This document shows, piece by piece, positions 17,307-25,553 of a DNA stretch of 39,685 nucleotides. Position 1 is the stretch's first letter. Each line of letters starts with the position of its first letter. The notes beneath the pieces are model-generated. The model saw only the letters and a list, made by a program, of their open reading frames with translations. It searched no databases and was not told the origin of the DNA. The stretch is taken from contig NZ_SRHY01000031.1 in assembly GCF_004565465.1 (NCBI RefSeq), forward strand, positions 1 to 39,685, written 5' to 3'. This stretch comes from Lentibacillus salicampi. Lineage in GTDB: Bacteria; Bacillota; Bacilli; Bacillales; Amphibacillaceae. Made by a program: the position numbers and the translations under genes.

Positions 17307-17331
17307 GGCACTAGGAAAAGGAGGAACACTG

Positions 17332-18021
17332 ATGGAACCTATCCTGGAACGGTTAAGCGCATCGGATTGTGATACGCTTATTGCTGCGTCAAATGAATTA
17401 CATATACCCAAAAATTCACTCGTCTTTGAAGAAGGCGCTCCCGCTGATCATTTATATTTTCTGCATAGTGGAAAAGTACGCATTTTTAAACACATTGAAC
17501 CACACAGGGAGCTGACCGTTTTCACCCGCGGTATAAACGATGGCTTTGGTGAAATTGGTGTCTTTGGCGGTGATCGTTATTCCAACGCCGCAAAAGCTTT
17601 ACAGGGTAGTGTTGTGTCTGCGGTAAAGCGGGAGACAATCGCTGACATTTTATCGCAAAATGGCCGAGTCGGTCTTCACTTTACCCGCTGGATCGCTGAA
17701 TCATTGGAGGCAAGCAAAGCGAAAATACGTGATTACGTTGCTTTTGGATCTGAAGGCGCGGTCGCTTCTGTATTTGTGCGTTACGCGAACATGCATGGTG
17801 TCGTAACCCCTGAGGGTGTTCGGATTACCGAACCGGTCATGATCCAGGATATCAGCAGGCATATTGCTGTTTCCAGGGAAACCGTGAGCCGGATTGTGAA
17901 TAAATGGAAAAAACAAGGAATTATCGTCAATGATAATAAATTTTATCTGATCAAAAATATGAATTACTTCACCAAGATGCTTGCCTGCCATCAATGCAGT
18001 GTGGAAAATTGTGTACTATAG
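17332..18021 (+). CDS. fnr: Crp/Fnr-family regulator with C-terminal Fe-S cysteines (Fnr)
   Basis: 229 aa from ATG at 17332, which follows AAAGGAGG. The N-terminal cyclic-nucleotide-binding-like barrel (residues ~5-120) lacks N-terminal cysteines. The helix-turn-helix 'DISRHIAVSRETVSRIVNKW' has the E-x-x-S-R recognition pattern that reads GTGA half sites. The tail 'ACHQCSVENC' gives Cys219, Cys222 and Cys227, the same C-x2-C-x4-C spacing as the C-terminal [4Fe-4S] ligands of B. subtilis Fnr. It should be active without oxygen and turn on anaerobic genes, and from the box upstream probably itself. No nitrate-respiration genes are nearby in this window. Confidence 0.85.
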   Translation: MEPILERLSASDCDTLIAASNELHIPKNSLVFEEGAPADHLYFLHSGKVRIFKHIEPHRELTVFTRGINDGFGEIGVFGGDRYSNAAKALQGSVVSAVKRETIADILSQNGRVGLHFTRWIAESLEASKAKIRDYVAFGSEGAVASVFVRYANMHGVVTPEGVRITEPVMIQDISRHIAVSRETVSRIVNKWKKQGIIVNDNKFYLIKNMNYFTKMLACHQCSVENCVL

Positions 18022-18123
18022 GGGAGGCGTAACTATAATCGAAGGAAGATGGTCAAAAGGGGTATGAAAAAATAAAGATATTTTCTTCGTTGGTGCCTCC
18101 TAATTGAATCTGGCTTCGATTAT
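18022..18123 (+). other. Inverted repeats after fnr
   Basis: GGAGGC at 18023-18028 can pair with GCCTCC at 18095-18100, and ATAATCGAAG at 18035-18044 with CTTCGATTAT at 18114-18123. The two pairings cross, so they exclude each other or would need a pseudoknot. No ordinary terminator is obvious here. A degenerate stem CGAAGGAAGAT/ATATTTTCTTCG (18040-18089) could end fnr transcription. Confidence 0.35.
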
Positions 18124-18175
18124 AATCATGAAAGAAGAAGGTCGAGGATGTTCAGCGAAAATTCATCCAAAATGG

Positions 18176-18204
18176 TTGATTTCATTATGCCGGATTGGTA
18201 TAAT
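18176..18204 (+). promoter_or_regulatory. Promoter for the tRNA-Gly region
   Basis: TTGATT at 18176-18181, a 17-bp spacer and TATAAT at 18199-18204 make a near-consensus sigma-A promoter. It lies ~48 bp before the tRNA half copy and ~205 bp before the full tRNA gene. Confidence 0.7.
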
Positions 18205-18251
18205 GAAAAATGTTCCGCAAAAAAATACATATTTTGCAGGTGACGATTTGT

Positions 18252-18282
18252 GCGGGTGTAGTTTAGTGGTAAAACCTCAGCC
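18252..18282 (+). pseudogene. Partial tRNA-Gly (5' half, 31 nt)
   Basis: These 31 bases are identical to the first 31 bases of the tRNA-Gly at 18409 and stop inside the anticodon loop. The following 126 bp are unrelated to a tRNA. It lies just downstream of the promoter and would be transcribed together with the complete tRNA. Confidence 0.85.
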
Positions 18283-18408
18283 ACGAGCAACGCATCCACC
18301 GAATAAGCTGCGAGTTGCGAGGAGCGTATGCTTCACAGACATCACTTGCAACGCGACGAGCATGACAGGCTTGTGAGTAACAAAATAGAATTCATCAATT
18401 AGCCATGC

Positions 18409-18482
18409 GCGGGTGTAGTTTAGTGGTAAAACCTCAGCCTTCCAAGCTGATGTCGTGGGTTCGATTCCCATCACCCGCTCCA
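18409..18482 (+). tRNA. tRNA-Gly (anticodon UCC)
   Basis: Complete cloverleaf: acceptor GCGGGTG with CACCCGC, D-arm, anticodon stem TCAGC/GCTGA around loop CTTCCAA (anticodon TCC in DNA), and T-arm with GTTCGATTC. The 3' CCA is encoded. A terminator follows at 18495. Confidence 0.95.
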
Positions 18483-18494
18483 TACATATGTCTT

Positions 18495-18534
18495 AACGCA
18501 GTGTTTCGCCAACTATCGAAGCATTGCGTTTTTT
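18495..18534 (+). terminator. Terminator of the tRNA-Gly gene
   Basis: AACGCAGTGTTTCG at 18495-18508 pairs with CGAAGCATTGCGTT at 18517-18530 with two imperfections, followed by six T residues. Confidence 0.75.
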
Positions 18535-18614
18535 ACTTATATCCGCATTGCTTGAATGCGCCATGTTCACCATGTATTCTAAGGTTAAAACTACCGTAAA
18601 TTGAGGGATACGTT

Positions 18615-20318
18615 ATGAAACAATTATTGCAAACATTGAAACAGATTGATGGGAAAGGCTATAAAGCATATAAGGATATTCAGGGTCACTACAAATTTCC
18701 CGATTTTGATTTATATATCGATTATGTTCAGGGTGATCCATTTGCCACACCATCTAAAATCCGGGCGATTGTTCCGCGAAAAAAACGTGCGCTTAAAGAC
18801 AGCTGGCTCGAGTCGTACAGACGCAGAGTGGCAACAGAAGACGTCATTGCGCGCAAGGTCGGTGACGCCATTGCAAAAGGCAATTTTTTCATAAAAGGAT
18901 CCGGAAAAAGCGGCAACATTCAATTTGATTCTCCTGGGCAGGAAGTGCTTGAGCGCAGTGCTGTGCAAGCTGACTCAAACGCCATCACTGTTTGCATTTC
19001 AGTAGGCTTGCCGGCGAACGGGCGCAAAATTAATGGGAGAGAGGCAGAGAAATTGTTTGCCAACGCCATCCCTGCCATTTTAAGAAATTCTGTTTTTTCA
19101 ATTAACGATAAAGAAATTGAAGATGCTGTCCAGCTTGCTGACCAGCAGGAAGCAATCAGGGAGAAAATGCGTCAAAACAACTGGATTTCGTTTGTTGCCA
19201 ATGGGTCTGTTCTTCCAAGGGGGAGCGGAATCAGCAACCGGCCTTTGAAAAACGCCGTTCCGTTTCAGAGCCCGAAAGAAAATGAGGTGGCCATCGACAT
19301 CCCCCATCAGACAGAACCAATTAAAGGCTTGGCAATCGATAAAGGCATAACATTAATTGTCGGCGGCGGTTACCACGGGAAAAGTACTATCCTGGAAGCG
19401 ATTGAACGCGGTATTTATTCACATACACAAGGGGATGGGCGTCAATATGTGCTTACAGATCCGGATGCGGTGAAAATCCGTGCTGAAGATGGCCGTCAAG
19501 TAACAGGTGTGAATATTTCACCGTTTATCAATAATTTGCCGCACAAGCAGGACACGACATTTTTCTCAACGGAAAATGCCAGTGGCAGTACGTCACAGGC
19601 AGCCAATGTGATGGAGGCACTGGAAGCCGGGGCTGGAACGCTGCTGATTGATGAGGATACGAGTGCCACCAACTTTATGATTCGTGACCAAAGGATGCAG
19701 CAGCTGGTGCATAAAGACAAAGAGCCCATTACCCCGTTTATTGATAAGATCAGACAGATGCGTGATGAGCTTGATGTGTCGACACTTTTGGTAATGGGTG
19801 GTTCCGGAGATTACTTTGACGTTGCCGATTCGGTCATTATGATGGAGGCTTACGTGCCATACAATGTGACAGATGAAGCAAGAAGGATACTATCTGAAAA
19901 CCCAATTGACCGGGGGGCGACAGATAACGATGCATTTGGCAGCATCAGTGAACGGTGCTTTCAGCAGCATTCCCTGCAGACCAGAAAAGGTAAAAAATCC
20001 AAAACGCAGGCGAAAGGGCTGACTAAAATACTGATGGGACAGACGGATATTTCGTTTGCGGCGACTGAGCAACTCGTGGATACGTCACAGACACGCATGA
20101 TTGCCGAAATCATCCAATACCTGGACCGTACTAATGCGCTTGGGGGTAGAACACTATATGAACTCCTCGATGACATCGAGCAGCAAATGAATCAAAACGG
20201 ACTTGCCTCGTTTACGGTGTTTAAAGACCAGCACCCTGGCGATATTGCCCGTCCAAGACGGTATGAAATTGCCGCTGTCCTGAACAGAATGCGCACAGCA
20301 AGGGTTAATCAGAAGTAA
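18615..20318 (+). CDS. Predicted ATPase of the ABC class (COG3044/PF09818)
   Basis: 567 aa. The N-terminal ~230 residues contain basic segments ('IVPRKKRALKDSWLESYRRR') typical of the family. The ATPase core has a Walker A-like loop 'VGGGYHGKSTIL' (residues ~249-260), an ABC signature-like 'SGSTSQAANV' (~323-332) and Walker B 'GTLLIDEDTSATNFMIRD' (~341-358). The family includes the trypanosome RNA-binding protein MRB1590, so nucleic-acid binding is plausible, but its role in bacteria is unknown. No membrane segments. ATG at 18615 follows GAGGGA. queG begins 25 bp after the stop, so the two may be co-transcribed. Confidence 0.88.
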   Translation: MKQLLQTLKQIDGKGYKAYKDIQGHYKFPDFDLYIDYVQGDPFATPSKIRAIVPRKKRALKDSWLESYRRRVATEDVIARKVGDAIAKGNFFIKGSGKSGNIQFDSPGQEVLERSAVQADSNAITVCISVGLPANGRKINGREAEKLFANAIPAILRNSVFSINDKEIEDAVQLADQQEAIREKMRQNNWISFVANGSVLPRGSGISNRPLKNAVPFQSPKENEVAIDIPHQTEPIKGLAIDKGITLIVGGGYHGKSTILEAIERGIYSHTQGDGRQYVLTDPDAVKIRAEDGRQVTGVNISPFINNLPHKQDTTFFSTENASGSTSQAANVMEALEAGAGTLLIDEDTSATNFMIRDQRMQQLVHKDKEPITPFIDKIRQMRDELDVSTLLVMGGSGDYFDVADSVIMMEAYVPYNVTDEARRILSENPIDRGATDNDAFGSISERCFQQHSLQTRKGKKSKTQAKGLTKILMGQTDISFAATEQLVDTSQTRMIAEIIQYLDRTNALGGRTLYELLDDIEQQMNQNGLASFTVFKDQHPGDIARPRRYEIAAVLNRMRTARVNQK

Positions 20319-20343
20319 TCTGACAGAAAGGGAGGCAGCTCGA

Positions 20344-21507
20344 ATGAAGACAGAACAACTCAAGAAAGATATCGTGGCATACAGCCGGGAAATCGGCATC
20401 GACAAAATCGGGTTTGCTTCTGCAGACGTATTTGCAGGATTGAAAGATCGATTGAAGCGCCAACAGGAACTTGGCTACCAGTCGGGTTTTGAAAAAGGGT
20501 CGATTGAGGAACGGACAGAACCTGAGCGGCTGCTGCCAGAAGCTCAATCAATCATTTCCATTGCGCTGGCGTATCCATCCCGTATAAAGGATGGTCCGAA
20601 AAGCACGAAAGAAGAGCGACGCGGCGTGTTTTGCCGTGCTTCGTGGGGTGTGGATTACCATGAAGTCTTAAGGGAAAAACTCGGGAAATTGTCAGCCTTT
20701 ATCAAGGAAAAAGTACCTGAAGCGTCGATGAAAGTGATGGTTGATACGGGTGAATTGTCTGATCGGGCTGTTGCCGAGCGGGCCGGGATCGGGTTCAGCG
20801 GCAAAAATACCGCGATGATCACACCGGAATTCGGTTCGTATGTCTATCTGGGTGAACTGATCACGAATCTCCCATTTATTCCGGATACCCCGCTTGAGGA
20901 TGGTTGCGGCTCGTGTACGAAATGCCTGGATGCCTGTCCGACCGGAGCGCTTGTGCAGGGCGGACAGCTTAACGCCCAGCGCTGTCTGGCATTCTTAACA
21001 CAGACGAAAGGGTTTATGCCTGATGAAGACCGCTCGAAAATCGGGAATTTCATCTACGGATTTGATACATGTCAGGTCGTCTGTCCCTATAATAAGAAAA
21101 TTGATGTTCATCATCATCCCGAGTTTGAACCAGAACCGGATGTGGCCAAGCCAAAATTGAAGCCGTTGCTCCGGATTTCCAATCGGGAATTTAAGAATAC
21201 TTTTGGACATATTGCCGGTTCATGGCGTGGCAAAAAACCGTTGCAACGCAATGCTCTAATCGCGCTTGCTCATTACAAGGATGAGACAGCTGTCGATGAC
21301 ATGATTGCCGTTATGAATAATGACCCGCGGCCGGTCATCCGTGGTACAGCAGCATGGTCGCTTGGGAAAATCGGTACAGATGAAGCATTTGCAGCAATTG
21401 AAGCGGCAACGGAAAAGGAAAGCGATGAACAAGTCATGGCCGAAATGGAAAAAGGACTTGCGTTTAACAAATTTGCCGAGAAGTCTCCTTCAAAATCTGT
21501 GATTTAG
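20344..21507 (+). CDS. queG: Epoxyqueuosine reductase
   Basis: 387 aa, cobalamin- and [4Fe-4S]-dependent enzyme for the last step of queuosine formation in tRNA wobble positions. Diagnostic blocks: 'RAVAERAGIGFSGKNTAMI', the ferredoxin-like motif 'CGSCTKCLDACPTGAL' and the second cluster 'CQVVCPYNKKID'. The C-terminal ~80 residues are HEAT-like ('ALIALAHYKDETAVDDMIAV', 'IRGTAAWSLGKIGTDEAF'), as in Bacillus QueG. ATG at 20344 follows GGGAGG. Other que genes are not in this window. Confidence 0.94.
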   Translation: MKTEQLKKDIVAYSREIGIDKIGFASADVFAGLKDRLKRQQELGYQSGFEKGSIEERTEPERLLPEAQSIISIALAYPSRIKDGPKSTKEERRGVFCRASWGVDYHEVLREKLGKLSAFIKEKVPEASMKVMVDTGELSDRAVAERAGIGFSGKNTAMITPEFGSYVYLGELITNLPFIPDTPLEDGCGSCTKCLDACPTGALVQGGQLNAQRCLAFLTQTKGFMPDEDRSKIGNFIYGFDTCQVVCPYNKKIDVHHHPEFEPEPDVAKPKLKPLLRISNREFKNTFGHIAGSWRGKKPLQRNALIALAHYKDETAVDDMIAVMNNDPRPVIRGTAAWSLGKIGTDEAFAAIEAATEKESDEQVMAEMEKGLAFNKFAEKSPSKSVI

Positions 21508-21553
21508 TGGGGGATGAATCGGTGCTTTATGGTTATAAAAAAACTAAAGATTC

Positions 21554-21582
21554 TTGACAAGGGAACACTTGTTTGATATAGT
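21554..21582 (+). promoter_or_regulatory. Promoter / left end of the TnpB element
   Basis: TTGACA, 17-bp spacer, TATAGT lies 35 bp before tnpB. The interval contains the imperfect palindrome GGGAACACTTGTTT, a kind of structure commonly found at left ends of IS605-type elements. Confidence 0.55.
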
Positions 21583-21616
21583 GATGATAAAGCTAACGTT
21601 CGGACGGTGACAACAA

Positions 21617-22780
21617 ATGCTGGTGCGCATGAATTATAAATATGAAGTGTTTCCAAACAAAGAACAGATTCAGACATTGGATAGCTGGCTATCCATTTGT
21701 CGCCAGCAGTATAATTCCGCCCTTTTGGATAAACAGCGTTTTTACCAAAAGAACAAGACAGGGCTGTCCCGAACACAATTACAAAAACAGCAAAAAGCAG
21801 ATAAACAAAAGATTCCACTTCTTAAAACGGTACCGTCGCAACCTTTGCAGGAGGTATTTTTTCGTCTGGAACGAGCGTACAAGAACTTTTTCGAAGGGCG
21901 TGCACGTTATCCGAAAATCAAGAAATATAAAGATTATAATTCACTGACATTCACACAATTTGGGGTCGAAAAGCGACATGTAAAAAAGAAAACCGGTGAA
22001 GTCAAAGTAAGTGCTGTGCGTCATGCTGCTTCGCTAGACGAGAACAATCATCTTCTTATTTCAAAGCTCGGGACAGTGTATGTAAATTTTCATCGTCCAT
22101 TGGAAGGGAAAGTGAAACAAGTCACTATCAAACGTCAGGGTCACCGCTGGTTTGCGATATTCAGTGTTGAAAGACACGTAAACGAAACGGTTGAGTTTCC
22201 TGTTCAATCAACAGGCATTGATGTGGGTATTCAAAAGTTTGCCGTCTTATCCGATGGGACGACAGTCGAAAACCCAAAGTTCCTCTTGAAAGAAGAAAAG
22301 AAACTGCAGCGAGCGCAAAAGAAACTTTCCCGCATGAAAAAAGGCTCAAACAACTGGAAGAAACAACTTCAAAAAGTGCAGCAGTTGCACATAAAAATTG
22401 CAAACCAGCGCCGTGACTTTCTCCATAAGCTGAGTTTTCGTCTTTCGAAGACTTATCAATTTGTTTTTGTAGAAGACCTGATGATCCGAAACATGGTGAA
22501 AAACCGTCATTTGGCAAAGTCGATTCATGACGCTGGCTGGGGTGCTTTTGGTAATATGCTCGCATACAAATGTAACAATAATGGTGGAAAACTCGTAAGC
22601 ATTAAACCGCACTATACCAGTCAGGACTGTTCCGGATGTGATGAGCGTGTCAAGAAATCTCTGTCTGTTCGCACACATGTATGCAAGTCATGCGGGGCCA
22701 TTCTTGACCGCGACCATAATGCTGCCATCAATATTGAAAAAGCTGGACTGGCTTTTCTGGGTCTGTGTCCAACCGCATAA
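21617..22780 (+). CDS. tnpB: IS200/IS605-family TnpB (IS1341-type, RNA-guided nuclease)
   Basis: 387 aa. A basic N-terminal domain ('MNYKYEVFPNKEQIQTLDSW') leads to the RuvC-like nuclease with Asp202 in 'STGIDVGIQKFAV', Glu286 in 'VFVEDLMI' and the Asp pair 364/366 in 'LDRDHNAAINI'. A zinc ribbon has Cys338, Cys341, Cys356 and Cys359. All catalytic positions are intact, so it may be an active omega-RNA-guided nuclease. No TnpA transposase is present, so the element cannot move by itself. The C-terminus is short and ends soon after the nuclease motif. Residues 1-5 may be replaced by a start at Met5. Confidence 0.93.
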   Translation: MLVRMNYKYEVFPNKEQIQTLDSWLSICRQQYNSALLDKQRFYQKNKTGLSRTQLQKQQKADKQKIPLLKTVPSQPLQEVFFRLERAYKNFFEGRARYPKIKKYKDYNSLTFTQFGVEKRHVKKKTGEVKVSAVRHAASLDENNHLLISKLGTVYVNFHRPLEGKVKQVTIKRQGHRWFAIFSVERHVNETVEFPVQSTGIDVGIQKFAVLSDGTTVENPKFLLKEEKKLQRAQKKLSRMKKGSNNWKKQLQKVQQLHIKIANQRRDFLHKLSFRLSKTYQFVFVEDLMIRNMVKNRHLAKSIHDAGWGAFGNMLAYKCNNNGGKLVSIKPHYTSQDCSGCDERVKKSLSVRTHVCKSCGAILDRDHNAAINIEKAGLAFLGLCPTA

Positions 22781-22935
22781 ATAGATTGTTCCAACCTGTA
22801 GGGCAAGGTCCTGTCCGAACAGTATAAAACAAAGCCCTGGGAGATGATGTAAAACTCGGTTCGTTAGAACAAAGCCATCGTCCGTGAATAGGGAAGCTCC
22901 ATCAAAATCATTGATTTAGGGGTGGAGAGGTTCAC
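22700..22935 (+). ncRNA. Candidate omega RNA (reRNA) of the TnpB element
   Basis: In IS605-type elements the guide RNA overlaps the 3' end of tnpB and ends at the right end. Here a non-coding, structured tail runs from the stop codon to a stem GAAGCTCCA/TGGAG near 22890-22930 followed by GTTCAC, a familiar right-end pattern. The guide would then be the host sequence after ~22935. Boundaries are estimates. Confidence 0.45.
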
Positions 22936-22989
22936 AAAGGCTGTTCTCTAAACGATTATTGCTTTTACACAAAATCTATAAACTGCGAC

Positions 22990-23150
22990 GTAGACTGAGA
23001 TGGTGGTTGGACTGCTGCTACGGAAATACACTCCGCGAACCTTAGGGCTCGCGATGAGTCTCCTCGTGAGAAAACCGCTCACTGCGGGGTCTCATCGTCT
23101 TCGTTTTCCCGCAGGAGTCTCCGTGTATTTCCTTCGCTAACATGGCGTTG
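22990..23150. repeat. Palindromic intergenic repeat family B
   Basis: The outer arms GGAAATACAC and GTGTATTTCC enclose nested inverted segments with CCTCGTGAG and TGCGGGGTCTCATCG motifs. This composition matches widespread intergenic palindromes of Bacillaceae. No coding potential. Confidence 0.65.
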
Positions 23151-23216
23151 ATTGGAGCGAAAGACAGTTCCCGAAATAAGGGATAAGTGTTAATTCGTCG
23201 CACAGGAAAAATACTC

Positions 23217-23383
23217 GCTTTCCATGGGTTTGGAGCCACTTGTATTCAGAATTCCTTTCGCCATCGGAGGCAATATACGTAGACTCCTATGGGAACAGCA
23301 CGTGTCCGAAGACCCCGCAGGAAAGCGCTCTTTGCTTTCCGAGGAGGCTGAGGCCGTGCCCATGGAAAGCGAAGTATATTGCC
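23217..23383. repeat. Palindromic intergenic repeat family C
   Basis: GCTTTCCATGGG at 23217-23228 pairs with CCCATGGAAAGC at 23359-23370, and GGCAATATAC at 23269-23278 pairs with GTATATTGCC at 23374-23383. The two pairings cross, which suggests one complete unit (about 23266-23386) joined to a truncated neighbour. The 66-codon ORF across it is not credible. Confidence 0.65.
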
Positions 23384-23543
23384 GGAGAGTTTCTAAGCAC
23401 TTAGCGGTAATCAGGGTGGCATAAACCGATTTCTGAAAATTTTAAATACATTGCAGTTTATCTCAACTATGAGAGAACAGGACATGAAAGTTTATAAAAA
23501 GGTTTTTTGCACCTGATTAAAAACTACTTGAAAAGAGGCGTTA

Positions 23544-24050
23544 ATGATGGAGATGTACTACGGTGAAATGAACTTTCAGATTGGTACACTCACGATTGTC
23601 AGTGATGGTGAAAAAGTTCTCAGAATAGATTTTGGATCGTTTGCTGATGTTGAAGCGAAACTGCAAAAATGGAGCAGCCGTTATTTTGACAAGCCAGTAT
23701 TCATTCAAAAGCCTGAAAAAGTCGACCATGCTGCAACCGAACTGCGTGAATATTTTCAGGGAAAACGACGGGACTTTACATTCGATGTCACATTTTATGG
23801 CACTCCTTTTCAGCAAAAAGTCTGGCATGCCTTGAATGACATTCCATACGGTGATACGAAAACCTATAAAGATATTGCACAGGCCATTCATAATCCGAAA
23901 GCCGTCCGTGCAGTTGGCGGTGCTGTCAACAAGAACCCGTTTTCGATCGTAGTGCCTTGTCACCGGGTTATTGGAACGGATGGCAAAATGGTCGGTTACG
24001 GTGGCGGCTTAGATAAAAAAGAATACCTGCTGTCACATGAAGCCCGGTGA
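23544..24050 (+). CDS. ogt: Methylated-DNA--protein-cysteine S-methyltransferase
   Basis: 168 aa. Suicide repair enzyme that moves the methyl group from O6-methylguanine to its own cysteine. The active site 'FSIVVPCHRVIGTDG' has Cys139, and the helix-turn-helix part 'GDTKTYKDIAQAIHNPKAVR' with arginine finger precedes it. The C-terminal 'GYGGGLDKKEYLLSHE' is typical. The ATG at 23544 or the adjoining ATG at 23547 follows AAAAGAGG. Thirteen bases separate it from the MazG-like gene, so they probably share an mRNA, a reasonable pairing of DNA repair and nucleotide-pool control. Confidence 0.93.
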   Translation: MMEMYYGEMNFQIGTLTIVSDGEKVLRIDFGSFADVEAKLQKWSSRYFDKPVFIQKPEKVDHAATELREYFQGKRRDFTFDVTFYGTPFQQKVWHALNDIPYGDTKTYKDIAQAIHNPKAVRAVGGAVNKNPFSIVVPCHRVIGTDGKMVGYGGGLDKKEYLLSHEAR

Positions 24051-24063
24051 AAGGAGATAGTTT

Positions 24064-24360
24064 ATGAACCTGGATGATTTTCAACAGTATGTTAAAGCGT
24101 TTTGCGAGGAAAAAGGGTTTTCTAATGTTTCCGATGAAGAACGTTATTTATTCTTTATGAGTGAAGTCGGCGAAATGAGTGAGGAATTGTTAAATTTAAG
24201 GTTTGCAGAGGATGATAAGCAGCTGGAAATAAAAAAAGCACTTAGTCATGAAATATTTGATGTCATATGGAATGCTGTCGAAATTGCAAATCGACAAGGT
24301 ATAAATCTTACACAGGCATTTAAGGAAAAAATGGAGATAAACAGTAAACGGTCCTGGTAA
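24064..24360 (+). CDS. MazG-like nucleotide pyrophosphohydrolase
   Basis: 98 aa, all-alpha NTP-PPase fold. The metal-binding pattern is visible as 'SEVGEMSEELLNL' (E-x3-E type) and 'SHEIFDVIWNAVEIAN' (E-x2-D). The size fits the single-domain MazG-like proteins that hydrolyse non-canonical or excess NTPs; exact substrate unknown. ATG at 24064 follows AAAGGAG. Likely co-transcribed with ogt. Confidence 0.8.
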   Translation: MNLDDFQQYVKAFCEEKGFSNVSDEERYLFFMSEVGEMSEELLNLRFAEDDKQLEIKKALSHEIFDVIWNAVEIANRQGINLTQAFKEKMEINSKRSW

Positions 24361-24393
24361 ACGTATATTATACATATAGGGGTGGGATTGTTT

Positions 24394-24831
24394 TTGGAGT
24401 GTGTACATTTTGAGACTGGATTTCCCGAACAACAGTTAATGGCCCAAATTTTAAGGTTACATGAAGAGATTTTCGAGGACTCTGCCACATTAATTGAGAA
24501 GGCGAAACACAAGCACAAAATTCTCTTTTCAGTGGGAATAGAAAAGGAAGAGGTTGTGGGTTATAAAATCGGTTATGAGATGAAACCGGACATATTTTAT
24601 AGTTGGTTGGGCGGGGTCAATAAAATTCATAGGCACCAAGGCATTGCATCCAAACTGATGAATGAACAGCATTCTCACCTGAAAAGCAAGGGTTATAAGA
24701 CCGTTCAAACTAAAACAAAGAATAAATGGCGAAATATGCTTATTTTGAATATAAGATGTGGCTTTAATGTGGTTGGTATAGAAACGGATCAACAGTGTGA
24801 ACCCAAAATTATACTTGAAAAAAAACTATGA
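24394..24831 (+). CDS. GNAT-family N-acetyltransferase
   Basis: 145 aa from TTG at 24394, favoured because AGGGGTGGG lies ~8 bases upstream; a GTG at 24382 would add four residues but overlaps the ribosome binding site. The acetyl-CoA loop is 'KIHRHQGIASKLMNEQHSHL' (motif A), followed by 'YKTVQTKTKNKWRNMLILNI' and 'CGFNVVGIE'. Acceptor substrate unknown. It is 34 bp downstream of the MazG-like gene on the same strand. Confidence 0.8.
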   Translation: MECVHFETGFPEQQLMAQILRLHEEIFEDSATLIEKAKHKHKILFSVGIEKEEVVGYKIGYEMKPDIFYSWLGGVNKIHRHQGIASKLMNEQHSHLKSKGYKTVQTKTKNKWRNMLILNIRCGFNVVGIETDQQCEPKIILEKKL

Positions 24832-24947
24832 ATAGCTTAGGTGCGTGTCTTCACACAAGAAAACCTGAATATATGGAAAGAGCCATATGGTGTTAAGCGA
24901 ATTGGTTTAAAGGTGTTACAATAAGAATAACCTAGGAGGTGTCTATT

Positions 24948-25514
24948 GTGAGCATAAATCAACCGCATTCCAAGAGAGTAACCTATGCTGATTATCTCAC
25001 TTGGTCTGATGAACCACGTTATGAAATCATTGACGGTATTCCCTATGTGCAAGCAGCACCTTCGAGACAACACCAACGTATTGTAACCCAACTTACGGGG
25101 GAACTATACCCAATTTTAAAAGAGCGGCCATGCGAAGGATATGTTGCTCCTTTTGATGTTAGATTATCAGCCGCAGATGATGAACAGGAATATCATGTTG
25201 TACAGCCTGATATTAGCGTGATTTGCGACGAAAGAAAATTAGATAGCAGAGGGTGTAAGGGCGCCCCGGATCTCATAGTGGAGGTTCTGTCTCCTTCCAC
25301 TTGGCAAAGAGACCGCATTGAGAAATTGAACCAGTATCAAAAATATGGTGTGAAAGAGTACCTGCTCATTTACCCTAATGAGAAAATTATGGAGCAATAT
25401 ATCCTTGGAGAAAACGGTATGTTTGGAACACCATATATTTACAAGGAAGAGGATATCTTTTCTTCAGATCTTTTTCCGGACTTTGAAATCGTAATGAGCG
25501 TTATTTTCTCTTGA
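24948..25514 (+). CDS. Uma2-family (DUF820) PD-(D/E)XK endonuclease-like protein
   Basis: 188 aa from GTG at 24948, chosen because AGGAGG is 8 bases upstream (an in-frame GTG at 24939 overlaps it). The fold is visible as 'TWSDEPRYEIIDGIPYVQAA', 'VVQPDISVICDERKL' and 'CKGAPDLIVEVLSPSTWQRD', with the PD...E-x-L core, then 'KLNQYQKYGVKEYLLIYP'. Uma2 proteins are often multicopy in some bacteria; their biological role is not settled. Here it stands alone, apparently monocistronic. Confidence 0.85.
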   Translation: MSINQPHSKRVTYADYLTWSDEPRYEIIDGIPYVQAAPSRQHQRIVTQLTGELYPILKERPCEGYVAPFDVRLSAADDEQEYHVVQPDISVICDERKLDSRGCKGAPDLIVEVLSPSTWQRDRIEKLNQYQKYGVKEYLLIYPNEKIMEQYILGENGMFGTPYIYKEEDIFSSDLFPDFEIVMSVIFS

Positions 25515-25553
25515 ACGGGACTTCTGAGGGTTATGCCCCGTCCTCTTTTAATG
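25514..25553 (+). terminator. Weak terminator after the Uma2 gene
   Basis: ACGGG and CCCGT form a short stem around a 17-nt interval, followed by CCTCTTTTAATGG. The stem is short, so confidence is limited. Confidence 0.4.

Noticed and set aside
18277..18483. Minus-strand ORF of 68 aa starting MERVMGIEPTTSAWKAEVLP
   Set aside because: It is the reverse complement of the tRNA-Gly and its 5'-half copy. This kind of spurious protein is well known from tRNA antisense frames.
23224..23424. 66-aa ORF within the palindromic repeat
   Set aside because: Lies wholly in repeat family C and has no start signal.
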